Below, piece after piece: positions 16,162 to 23,739 of a DNA stretch of 24,264 nt. The notes below the pieces were generated by a model. That model did no database searches, was not told the DNA's origin, and was given only the letters and a program-made list of their open reading frames with translations. The first letter of the stretch is position 1. Each line of letters begins with the position of its first letter. The DNA comes from Phenylobacterium aquaticum (GTDB taxonomy: Bacteria > Pseudomonadota > Alphaproteobacteria > Caulobacterales > Caulobacteraceae). The stretch lies in NCBI RefSeq assembly GCF_947378715.1, contig NZ_CANCLE010000050.1, forward strand, positions 1 to 24,264, in the 5' to 3' direction. The translations under genes were made by a program, and so were the position numbers.

Positions 16162-16181
16162 GAGCGCGGCTTCGCCGCCCT

Positions 16182-16757
16182 TCAGGGCGCGGGAGCCCTC
16201 CGGCAGCCCTGGTCGCCGCTGAGCTGGTCCAGGCATTCGAAGCTCTGGGTCGGGTCGCGCAGCCAGCCGTCGGGCCCCTGGGCGCGGCGCACCTTGACCC
16301 ACCACACGTCAGGCGGGACGGACGGGGGAACCCTGTTCCAGGCGACGTGATAGTCCGCGTCCGGCATGATCCAGTCGAGCCGATGGCCGCGCCGCCAGAC
16401 GGTGAAGACGCCCTCGCCCTGGGGCTCCAGCAGCCAGATGACCTCGCCCTTGCGGAACCGGCCGATGCCGGCGCGCACGACGCCGCGCCGGGGTGTCAGG
16501 TGGTATTGGCCGGCCAGGGCCTGGACCTCTTCGCCGGGCGCGATCCAGCCCAGCACCGTCTTCGATCCCGGCCCGGCATAGACGGCGACCCGCGCCGTCG
16601 CCCGCCAATAGGTCGCGAAGCTGCAGCCCTCGAAGGGACAGGCGCCCTTGGCGACATAGACGCCGTTCGTGGTGGGCGGCCCGGCTGGCGCGGCCTGGGC
16701 GGGGGCGGCGGTCCAGGCGAGCAGCAGGGCGCAGGCGAGGGCGGGGCGAAGCGGCAC
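16182..16757 (-). CDS. Exported SH3-domain-like protein
   Basis: A 191-residue protein starting at a GTG with GAGGAG 8 nt upstream. A clean Sec signal peptide follows (PLRPALACALLLAWTAAPAQA, cleavage probably after AQA at about residue 21). The mature part includes VYVAKGACPFEGC and VYAGPGSKTVLGWIAPGEEVQALAG, typical of the bacterial SH3b fold, then KGEVIWLLEPQGEGVFTVWRRG, DWIMPDADYHVAW and a Cys-containing tail. Four cysteines in the mature part (CPFEGC, and two near the C-terminus) could form disulfides in the periplasm. A longer start at 16787 in the same frame lacks support. The SH3b fold suggests cell-wall or periplasmic binding, but no partner can be named. Divergent from the PhnA-family gene. 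Confidence 0.8.
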   Translation of the reverse strand: MPLRPALACALLLAWTAAPAQAAPAGPPTTNGVYVAKGACPFEGCSFATYWRATARVAVYAGPGSKTVLGWIAPGEEVQALAGQYHLTPRRGVVRAGIGRFRKGEVIWLLEPQGEGVFTVWRRGHRLDWIMPDADYHVAWNRVPPSVPPDVWWVKVRRAQGPDGWLRDPTQSFECLDQLSGDQGCRRAPAP

Positions 16758-16862
16758 GGGCGGGGCTCCTCGGGCGGCGCCGGCCATCCGCCAGCCGCCA
16801 GGACGGTAGACGTTGGCGCCCTGAGGGTCCAGGAAGCCCGCACCACTGCGGAGACCTGTCCC

Positions 16863-17177
16863 ATGACCACCCCTGACGACGCGTTCGTCTATGACGAGGC
16901 CACCGGCGAGTGGGTGTCGGCGGGCGAGCTCGCCACGCGCGGCGCGCCCGTGGCGGCCGATGTGGTCGAGGTGCGCGACTCGGTCGGCAATCTGCTGGCG
17001 GACGGCGACAGCGTCACCCTGATCAAGGACCTGAAGGTCAAGGGCGCGGGCCAGACGCTGAAGCGCGGCACGGTGATCCGCTCGATCAGCCTGACCGGCG
17101 ACCCCCAGGAGATCGACTGCCGCTTCGACGGCATCAAGGGCCTGGTCCTGCGCGCCGAGTTCGTGCGCAAGAGCTAG
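16863..17177 (+). CDS. PhnA/YjdM-family protein without the N-terminal zinc ribbon
   Basis: A 104-residue protein. Residues about 37-104 match the PhnA/YjdM C-terminal domain well: VRDSVGNLLADGDSVTLIKDLKVKG, LKRGTVIRSISL, EIDCRFDGIKGLVLRAEFVRK. E. coli YjdM has a two-CxxC zinc ribbon before this domain. Here the N-terminus (FVYDEATGEWVSAGELATRGA) has no Cys pair. GGAG lies 8 nt before the ATG. Despite the historical name, the family is not shown to act in phosphonate breakdown, and no phn genes are nearby. The gene stands alone between a divergent SH3 gene and a large palindrome. Confidence 0.88.
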   Translation: MTTPDDAFVYDEATGEWVSAGELATRGAPVAADVVEVRDSVGNLLADGDSVTLIKDLKVKGAGQTLKRGTVIRSISLTGDPQEIDCRFDGIKGLVLRAEFVRKS

Positions 17178-17184
17178 AAGGAGA

Positions 17185-17312
17185 ACCACGAACCTCACGA
17201 ACCCCACGAACGGGTCGGAGGTCCTGCTGGCGAGAGCAATAAGCTTTCTAAGCAATTATATTAAAAAGATAATTTAGCTCTCCGCGTTCGTGTGGTTCGT
17301 GAGGTTCGTGGT
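17185..17312. repeat. 128-bp nested palindrome with 9-bp-unit arms and AT-rich core
   Basis: The left arm 17185-17212 and right arm 17285-17312 are 28-bp inverted repeats with one mismatch. Each arm is itself built from three units close to CCTCACGAA (9-bp period; TTCGTGAGG on the other strand). Inside, GAGAGC (17233-17238) pairs with GCTCTC (17277-17282), and AATTAT (17254-17259) with ATAATT (17269-17274). The core 17238-17276 is very AT-rich, unlike everything around it. It begins 7 bp after the PhnA-family stop. It could be a small non-autonomous mobile element (MITE-like), a recombination target or a strong transcript 3' structure. No obvious target-site duplication is visible. Confidence 0.8.
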
Positions 17313-17560
17313 CAAAATTCTTCCCTGACCTTCCACCTCAAACCCCCTCGTCCATGTTGACGTCAAAACCCCGATGCCGAATCGGTTCGGCGTTTCGGCG
17401 GCCTCCGGGCTAAGCTGAGCGTGATCCTTCCCCTGCTGCTCACCGCCTAGCGCCACGCGCCCTTGAAACGACGCGGGGTTTCATGCATACACGCGCGCTC
17501 ACGTCGGCGGCCCTCGCGTTCGGGCCGCTGCTTCCGCATTTCCGCCTGAGAGATTCTCCC
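17313..17560 (+). promoter_or_regulatory. Gene-free region upstream of rpmF with a candidate promoter
   Basis: No convincing gene lies here. TTGAAAC at 17463-17469, 15 nt of spacer and GCATACAC at 17485-17492 form a weak promoter candidate, giving a 5' leader of about 60 nt for rpmF. The same place contains an inverted repeat TGAAAC (17464-17469) / GTTTCA (17478-17483) that could be a regulator site or a chance palindrome. A small hairpin GCCGAA-TCGG-TTCGGC lies at 17376-17391. A 19-codon open frame from 17354 is too short to support. Confidence 0.3.
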
Positions 17561-17743
17561 GTGGCCGTTCCTAAGCGCAAAGTATCCCCCTCGCGTCGCA
17601 ACATGCGCCGCTCGCACCACGCCCTGGGCGCCAACTCCTTCGTCGAGGACAAGGAAACCGGCGAACTGAAGCGTCCGCACCACGTCGATCTGAAGACCGG
17701 CATGTACAAGGGCCGCCAGGTCCTGACGCCCAAGGAAGACTAG
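17561..17743 (+). CDS. rpmF: Ribosomal protein bL32
   Basis: A 60-residue basic protein of the large ribosomal subunit. The N-terminus MAVPKRKVSPSRRNMRRSHHAL is diagnostic of bL32 and sets the start at the GTG at 17561; an in-frame ATG 26 codons upstream gives an unrelated, unsupported extension. GAGAGA lies 7 nt upstream. The C-terminal half (FVEDKETGELKRPHHVDLKTGMYKGRQVL) is the alphaproteobacterial type without zinc-binding cysteines. A strong terminator follows 57 nt after the stop. Confidence 0.97.
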   Translation: MAVPKRKVSPSRRNMRRSHHALGANSFVEDKETGELKRPHHVDLKTGMYKGRQVLTPKED

Positions 17744-17800
17744 GCCCGTCCGGCCAGGCGCAGATCGCGCCGGCCGATCCGCCTTTCGTCTGAAGTTCTG

Positions 17801-17832
17801 AAACCACCCGCTCCGGATGGAGCGGGTGGTTT
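17801..17832. terminator. Bidirectional intrinsic terminator between rpmF and the crotonase gene
   Basis: A perfect 14-bp stem, AAACCACCCGCTCC (17801-17814) with GGAGCGGGTGGTTT (17819-17832), has a GGAT loop. The stem ends in TTT on the plus strand and AAA at its start, so it works for rpmF from the left and for the convergent gene (stop at 17845) from the right. Confidence 0.9.
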
Positions 17833-17844
17833 TGTCTGTCTGGC

Positions 17845-18615
17845 CTACTGGCTGCGGCCGCGGGCCTGGATGCCGGCGCGCCGCGCCTCGACGGCCTCCG
17901 GCGTCACATGGCGGTTGTGGGCGCGGGACACCGACTGCTCCAGCTCCAGCCCGTCGTTCAGGCTCAGGGCGTAGCCGTCGTCGATCATGGCCTTGTAGGT
18001 GACCAGCATGTCGGCCTCGATCTGGACCATGTCGGCGGCAAGCTTCAGGGCCGTGGGCATCAGCTCGTCCGGGGCGACCACCCGGTTGATCAGGCCCCAG
18101 GCATAGGCCGTCTCGGCGTCGAGGAAGTTGCCGGTCAGCGACAGCTCCTTGGCCCGATAGGGGCCGATGGTCCGCGACAGTTTTTGCGACAGGCCCCAGC
18201 CCGGCGTGATGCCGACCCGGGCGTGGGTGTCGGCGAACCGGGCCTTGGTCGAGCAGATCAAGACATCGCAGGCCAGGGCCAACTCGAAGCCGCCGGTGAT
18301 GGCCACGCCGTTGATCGCTCCGATCACCGGCTTCCTGCAGGCGATCACCGCCCAGGCCGGGTTCTCGGACGGCTCGGTGGCGTTGGCGGCCTTCAGCCCG
18401 TCCGGATCGCTGCCCAGTTCCTTGAGGTCGAGGCCGGCGGTGAACGCCCGCTCCCCGGCCCCGGTCAGCACGATGACCTTGACCAGCGGGTCGGCGTCCA
18501 GAGCAGTCAGGGCCCTGTGCAGCTCGGCCCTCAGCGCCCGGGACAGGGCGTTCATGGCGTCGGGGCGGTTGAGGGTGACGACGGCCACCTGATCCTTGAT
18601 CTCCACCAGCAGCAT
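17845..18615 (-). CDS. Enoyl-CoA hydratase/isomerase (crotonase) family protein
   Basis: A 256-residue crotonase-fold protein. Visible features are LNRPDAMNALS (CoA/hydrophobic pocket), the first oxyanion-hole segment around AFTAGLDLKEL, and the second in AINGVAITGGFELALACD. Glu111 (GGFE) matches the first catalytic Glu of rat mitochondrial hydratase (Glu144). The position of the second (Glu164) is occupied by His131 in FADTHARVG, a variant common in a bacterial subgroup. Hydratase activity is therefore not assured; isomerase or another crotonase reaction is possible. AGAGGAG lies 10 nt before the ATG. It is convergent with rpmF and divergent from eno, and no fatty-acid genes are adjacent. 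Confidence 0.88.
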   Translation of the reverse strand: MLLVEIKDQVAVVTLNRPDAMNALSRALRAELHRALTALDADPLVKVIVLTGAGERAFTAGLDLKELGSDPDGLKAANATEPSENPAWAVIACRKPVIGAINGVAITGGFELALACDVLICSTKARFADTHARVGITPGWGLSQKLSRTIGPYRAKELSLTGNFLDAETAYAWGLINRVVAPDELMPTALKLAADMVQIEADMLVTYKAMIDDGYALSLNDGLELEQSVSRAHNRHVTPEAVEARRAGIQARGRSQ

Positions 18616-18703
18616 TGTCGCAAGTCTCCTCTTAAGCTGGCCAGATCAGCCGCGAACATCGCCGGGGAAGTCAAGTCGAGGGCGGCTGACGTTGCGGCGA
18701 ACA

Positions 18704-18731
18704 TTGCTCAACCGGGCGAAGCTGGCTAAGG
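18704..18731 (+). promoter_or_regulatory. Predicted promoter of eno
   Basis: TTGCTC (18704-18709), 14-nt spacer and GCTAAGGC (18724-18731) resemble the Caulobacter housekeeping promoter consensus. It lies 51 nt before the eno ATG in the intergenic region shared with the divergent crotonase gene. Motif-based only. Confidence 0.35.
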
Positions 18732-18782
18732 CTCCGCGAAATTTTCCGCCGACCGCGCCACACCGAAACCCTGGGAGATCCC

Positions 18783-20063
<1,281 letters not shown>

Positions 20064-20089
20064 ACCTAAGTTAAGCATATCGGCGGAGA

Positions 20090-20124
20090 CTGGCCTGATC
20101 GAAATCCAAGTGATTCCAGGCCAG
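20090..20124 (+). promoter_or_regulatory. Inverted repeat covering the ftsB start
   Basis: CTGGCCTG (20090-20097) and CAGGCCAG (20117-20124) are perfect inverted repeats with a 19-nt loop. The 3' arm includes the only AGG near the start and the first base of the ftsB GTG codon, so folding would hide the initiation site. It lies 26 nt after the eno stop and has no T-run after it, which argues against a terminator. Confidence 0.45.
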
Positions 20125-20420
20125 TGCTCGCAAGACTTCGCCCCTATCTGCCGACCTCGGCCCTGGCGTTCCTGATCTTCTATTTCGCGTTCCACGCGTT
20201 GACGGGAGATCGGGGCCTGCTGACCTCGAACCAGCGCGACGCCACCCTGGTCGCCAAGATGGCTGAGCTGGACAAGGTGCGCGCTGAGCGCCAGGACCTG
20301 GAGGCCCGCGCCAGGCTGCTGCGCGATTCCAGTCTTTCGGCCGACCTTCTGGAGGAACGGGCGCGTTCCCTGCTAGGTTTCGCCGATCCGAGGGACTATG
20401 TGATCCGAACGAAGCCCTGA
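20124..20420 (+). CDS. ftsB: Septum formation initiator FtsB/DivIC family protein
   Basis: A 98-residue bitopic division protein. A short basic N-terminus (MLARLRPYLP) precedes one transmembrane helix at about residues 11-28 (TSALAFLIFYFAFHALTG) and the family motif GDRGLLTSNQRDATL. A coiled coil at about 40-75 (AKMAELDKVRAERQDLEARARLLR) and LLEERARSLLGFADPRDYVI at the C-terminus complete the pattern. FtsB joins FtsL and FtsQ in the periplasm to activate septal wall synthesis. The GTG is the only sensible start; spacing to an AGG is only 3 nt, so initiation may be weak or structure-controlled. Its position between eno and pdhA is conserved in alphaproteobacteria. Confidence 0.92.
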   Translation: MLARLRPYLPTSALAFLIFYFAFHALTGDRGLLTSNQRDATLVAKMAELDKVRAERQDLEARARLLRDSSLSADLLEERARSLLGFADPRDYVIRTKP

Positions 20421-20496
20421 CCGGGGCGGATTCGGACCCTAAGGTTCAGGTTGAACGCGGAGACATGCCGCGGTGGCGCATTCCACGGAGAGACGC

Positions 20497-21543
20497 ATGG
20501 CGCGAGGGCAAACAGGCTCGACTGCGAAGCGGAAAAGTAATGACACCGGTGTCAATGCTGCTAGTGAAAGCGGCGTGACCCAGGACCAACTGCTCTCCTA
20601 CTACCGCGACATGCTGCTGATCCGCCGCTTCGAGGAGCGGGCCGGACAGCTCTACGGCATGGGCCTGATCGGCGGCTTCTGCCACCTCTATATCGGCCAG
20701 GAGGCGATCGCCGTCGGCGTGCAATCCATCAAGGTGGCCGGCGACCAGGTGATCACCGGCTATCGCGACCACGGCCACATGCTGGCCTGCGGCATGGACC
20801 CCAAGGAAGTCATGGCCGAACTGACCGGCCGCGCCGGCGGATCGTCCAAGGGCAAGGGCGGGTCGATGCACATGTTTTCGACGGAGGCCGACTTCTATGG
20901 CGGCCACGGCATCGTCGGCGCCCAGGTCAGCCTGGGAACCGGCCTGGCTCTGGCCAACAAGTACAAGGCCAATGGCAATGTCGCCTTCGCCTATTTCGGC
21001 GATGGGGCGGCCAACCAGGGTCAGGTCTATGAGAGCTTCAACATGGCCGAACTCTGGAGCCTGCCGGTTGTCTATGTGATCGAGAACAACCAGTACGCCA
21101 TGGGCACCTCGATCGAGCGCGCCTCGTCCGAGACCCACCTGCACAAGCGCGGCGCCTCGTTCAAGATCCCTGGCGAGGAAGTCGACGGCATGGACGTTTT
21201 GGCCGTCCGCGAAGCGGCCGGTCGCGCCGCGGAGCACGCGCGGACCGGCAAGGGCCCCTATATTCTCGAGATGAAGACCTACCGCTATCGCGGCCACTCC
21301 ATGAGCGATCCGGCCAAGTACCGGACGCGGGAGGAGGTCGATGAGGTGCGCAAGACCCGCGATCCCATCGACCACCTCCAGGAGTTGCTGGAGAAGAAGG
21401 GCTGGGCCGACGAGGCCGCGCTCAAGGCCATCGACGCCGAGGTGAAGAAGATCGTCGCCGACGCCGCCGAATTCGCCCGCACCTCGCCCGAACCCGATCC
21501 GTCCGAGCTCTATACGGACGTCTATCTGGAGGCCGCTCAGTGA
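20497..21543 (+). CDS. pdhA: Pyruvate dehydrogenase E1 component, alpha subunit
   Basis: A 348-residue thiamine-diphosphate enzyme subunit. With PdhB it decarboxylates pyruvate and transfers the acetyl group to lipoyl domains. The ThDP/Mg motif is GDGAANQGQVYESFNMAELWSLPVVYVIENN (starting at residue 168). MLLIRRFEERAGQLYGMGLIGGFCHLYIGQEA and the phosphorylation-loop-like YRYRGHSMSDPAKYRTREEV are also present. The N-terminal 25 residues are basic and unstructured. The ATG at 20497 has GGAG 6 nt upstream; a GTG 8 codons earlier lacks support. It overlaps pdhB by 4 nt (GTGA), so subunit synthesis is coupled. Confidence 0.96.
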   Translation: MARGQTGSTAKRKSNDTGVNAASESGVTQDQLLSYYRDMLLIRRFEERAGQLYGMGLIGGFCHLYIGQEAIAVGVQSIKVAGDQVITGYRDHGHMLACGMDPKEVMAELTGRAGGSSKGKGGSMHMFSTEADFYGGHGIVGAQVSLGTGLALANKYKANGNVAFAYFGDGAANQGQVYESFNMAELWSLPVVYVIENNQYAMGTSIERASSETHLHKRGASFKIPGEEVDGMDVLAVREAAGRAAEHARTGKGPYILEMKTYRYRGHSMSDPAKYRTREEVDEVRKTRDPIDHLQELLEKKGWADEAALKAIDAEVKKIVADAAEFARTSPEPDPSELYTDVYLEAAQ

Positions 21544-22895
21544 CCGACGTCCTGATGCCTGCCCTGTCGCCGACCATGGAGGAGGGGACCCTCGCCAAGT
21601 GGCATGTGAAGAAGGGCGACGTGGTGAAGTCTGGCGATGTGATCGCCGAGATCGAGACCGACAAGGCGACCATGGAGGTGGAAGCCGTCGACGAGGGCGT
21701 GGTCGAGGAGATCCTGGTTCCGGAAGGGACTGAGGAGGTCAAGGTCAACACCCCGATCGCCCGGCTGTCCGGTGACGGCGGCGCGGCCCAGCCGAGCGCG
21801 CCTGCGCCCGCGCCTGAGGCCCCCAAGGCCGTGGTCGAAGCCGCGCCCGTGGCTGTCGCTCCGGCCCCAGCGCAGGTCGCCCTGCGCGATCCGCAACTCC
21901 CGGAGGGCGTCAAGCTGGTCAAGATCACCCTGCGCGACGCTCTGCGCGACGCCATGGCCGAAGAGATGCGCCGCGACGACACGGTGTTCCTGATGGGCGA
22001 GGAAGTCGCCCAGTACCAGGGGGCCTACAAGGTCTCCCGTGATCTCTTGCAAGAGTTCGGCGACCGCCGGGTGATCGACACCCCGATCACCGAGCATGGG
22101 TTCGCCGGCCTGGGCGTCGGCTCGGCCATGGCGGGCCTCAAGCCCATCGTCGAATTCATGACCTGGAACTTCGCCATGCAGGCGATCGACCAGATCATCA
22201 ATTCCGCCGCCAAGACGCTCTATATGTCCGGCGGCCAGATCAAATGCTCGATCGTGTTCCGTGGCCCCAATGGCGCCGCGTCCCGGGTGGGCGCCCAGCA
22301 CAGCCAGGACTATTCGGCCTGGTACGCCCAGGTTCCGGGCCTGAAGGTCGTGGCCCCCTATGACGCCGCCGACGCCAAGGGCCTGCTCAAGGCCGCGATC
22401 CGCGATCCCAACCCCGTGGTCTTCCTGGAGCACGAGATGCTCTACGGCCAGGAGTTCGAGGTCCCCGAGGGCGTCGACTGGGTGGTGCCGATCGGCAAGG
22501 CCAAGGTTCGTCGGGTGGGAACCGATGTCACCATCACCGCCCACTCGCGCATGGTGGGCCTGGCCCTGCAGGCCGCCGAGCAACTGGCCGGCGCCGGCAT
22601 CGAGGCCGAGGTCATAGACCTGCGCACCCTGCGCCCGCTCGATCACGAGACCATCGTCGAGAGCGTCAAGAAGACCAACCGCCTGGTGACGGTCGAGGAA
22701 GGCTGGGGCGCCATGGGCGTCGGCGCCGAGGTCATCGCCCGGGTGCTGGAGCACGCCTTCGACTATCTGGATGCGCCGCCCATGCGCGTGCATCAGGAGG
22801 ACGTGCCCTTGCCCTACGCCGCCAATCTCGAAGTGCTGTCCATGCCGTCGGTCGAGAAGATCGTGAAGGCGGTCAAGGCGGCGACCTACAAATGA
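21540..22895 (+). CDS. pdhB: Pyruvate dehydrogenase E1 component, beta subunit with N-terminal lipoyl domain
   Basis: A 451-residue fusion. Residues 1-78 are a biotinyl/lipoyl domain with the lipoylation site EIETDKATMEVEA (Lys42). An Ala/Pro linker spans about 79-120. The E1-beta transketolase-like domain follows: LRDALRDAMAEEMRRDDTVFLMGEEVAQYQGAYKVS, DTPITEHGFAGLGVGSA, SGGQIKCSIVFRGPNGAA, and the C-terminal VEEGWGAMGVGAEV. Lipoyl-E1-beta fusions are known in several alphaproteobacteria. The start GTG overlaps the pdhA stop. The lipoyl-coding DNA is nearly identical to that of pdhC. The stop overlaps the following GFA-family gene by 4 nt (ATGA). Confidence 0.97.
   Translation: MTDVLMPALSPTMEEGTLAKWHVKKGDVVKSGDVIAEIETDKATMEVEAVDEGVVEEILVPEGTEEVKVNTPIARLSGDGGAAQPSAPAPAPEAPKAVVEAAPVAVAPAPAQVALRDPQLPEGVKLVKITLRDALRDAMAEEMRRDDTVFLMGEEVAQYQGAYKVSRDLLQEFGDRRVIDTPITEHGFAGLGVGSAMAGLKPIVEFMTWNFAMQAIDQIINSAAKTLYMSGGQIKCSIVFRGPNGAASRVGAQHSQDYSAWYAQVPGLKVVAPYDAADAKGLLKAAIRDPNPVVFLEHEMLYGQEFEVPEGVDWVVPIGKAKVRRVGTDVTITAHSRMVGLALQAAEQLAGAGIEAEVIDLRTLRPLDHETIVESVKKTNRLVTVEEGWGAMGVGAEVIARVLEHAFDYLDAPPMRVHQEDVPLPYAANLEVLSMPSVEKIVKAVKAATYK
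21549..21767 (+). repeat. 219-bp direct repeat, copy 1 (lipoyl domain of pdhB)
   Basis: Aligned without gaps to 23752-23970 it shows 9 differences by eye, about 96% identity. Only three change residues (Glu-Glu-Ile to Glu-Asp-Val, and Glu to Gly). The copies are offset by 2203 bp. Confidence 0.9.
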
Positions 22896-23293
22896 GCCTG
22901 GAGGGCTTCACCTGGCGCGCCGGCGGTTGCCACTGCGGCGGCGTGCGCTTCGAGGTGGCCTTGCCGGAGGTCGCCGAGGCCCAGACCTGCAACTGCTCCA
23001 TGTGCGCCAAGTCCGGCTTCATCCACATCATCGTGCCGGAGAGCCGGTTTAGGGTGACCAAGGGGATGGAGCGGCTGGCCGAGTACACGTTCAACAGCCG
23101 GGTGGCCAGGCACCTGTTCTGCGCCGAGTGCGGGATCAAGAGCTTCTATCGGCCGAGGTCCAATCCGGACGGCTGGTCGGTCAACGCCCGCTGCCTTGAC
23201 GAGGCGGCCCAGCTCGATCTCTCGGCTTTCGACGGCCAGAACTGGGAAGCCAACGCCGACCAGCTGGCCCACCTGTCCCTGGAGCCGTCATGA
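22892..23293 (+). CDS. GFA-family (CENP-V/Gfa-like) zinc protein, first copy
   Basis: A 133-residue protein of the glutathione-dependent formaldehyde-activating (GFA) family, a zinc-binding fold. All seven family cysteines are in order: GCHCGG (Cys13, Cys15), CNCSMC (Cys33, Cys35, Cys38) and FCAECG (Cys77, Cys80). It ends with an acidic helix region, NARCLDEAAQLDLSAFDGQNWE, as is usual for the CENP-V-like subgroup. It overlaps the pdhB stop by ATGA and the next gene by ATGA, so it sits within the pdh operon. The enzymatic role of most GFA proteins is unproven: S-hydroxymethylglutathione formation is claimed for only a few. Function in this operon is unknown. Confidence 0.9.
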   Translation: MSLEGFTWRAGGCHCGGVRFEVALPEVAEAQTCNCSMCAKSGFIHIIVPESRFRVTKGMERLAEYTFNSRVARHLFCAECGIKSFYRPRSNPDGWSVNARCLDEAAQLDLSAFDGQNWEANADQLAHLSLEPS

Positions 23294-23727
23294 GCGACGC
23301 CCTGACCGGCCAGTGCCACTGCGGGGCGATCGCCGTCGCTTTCGAACCCGGCCGGCCGGTGGCTGAGCTACCCCTGCGCGCCTGCCAGTGCGGCTTCTGT
23401 CGGCGGCATGGCGCTCTGACCACCAGCGATCCCTCCAGTCGCCTGCGGGTCGAAGCCAAGGTCGGCGCCATCACCCGCTACCGTTTCGGCCGCCGGGCGA
23501 CCGACGCCCTGATCTGTTCGGCCTGCGGGGTCTATGTGGCCTCGGCCATCGAGGCGGAGGGCCAGATGTTCGCCACCCTGAATATTGCGGGGGTGGGCAT
23601 CGACGCCTTCGCCGGGCGCGACCCGGAGCCCGCTGTCTATGACTTTGAAACCGACGAGGCCAAGTTGGCCCGGCGCCTGTCGCGCTGGACGCCCACGGTC
23701 CTGGTCGAAACCCGCCTAAGCGCCTGA
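23290..23727 (+). CDS. GFA-family zinc protein, second copy
   Basis: A 145-residue GFA-family protein with the same cysteine pattern: QCHCGA (Cys9, Cys11), CQCGFC (Cys32, Cys34, Cys37) and CSACG (Cys76, Cys79). Sequence similarity to the first copy is limited to these motifs, and the middle and C-terminal parts differ (RHGALTTSDPSSRLRVEA; NIAGVGIDAFAGRDPEPAVYDFE). It is therefore a divergent paralogue rather than a recent duplicate. The ATG overlaps the preceding stop (ATGA). The gap to pdhC is 12 nt. Continuous coupling from pdhA to pdhC implies co-expression with pyruvate dehydrogenase. Confidence 0.88.
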   Translation: MSDALTGQCHCGAIAVAFEPGRPVAELPLRACQCGFCRRHGALTTSDPSSRLRVEAKVGAITRYRFGRRATDALICSACGVYVASAIEAEGQMFATLNIAGVGIDAFAGRDPEPAVYDFETDEAKLARRLSRWTPTVLVETRLSA

Positions 23728-23739
23728 GAAGCTGACGCC

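Noticed and set aside
16758..17255. N-terminal extension of the SH3 protein frame up to 17255
   Set aside because: It runs antisense through the PhnA-family gene and the large palindrome. The GTG at 16757 has a strong Shine-Dalgarno and an immediate signal peptide.
17185..17312. CRISPR-like array because of the 9-bp periodic units
   Set aside because: The units are adjacent 9-mers without spacers, arranged as two inverted arms, with no cas genes.
17357..17366. Palindrome TTGACGTCAA and a 19-codon open frame from 17354
   Set aside because: The palindrome is short, no promoter -10 is suitably spaced, and the peptide has no ribosome-binding site or recognisable feature.
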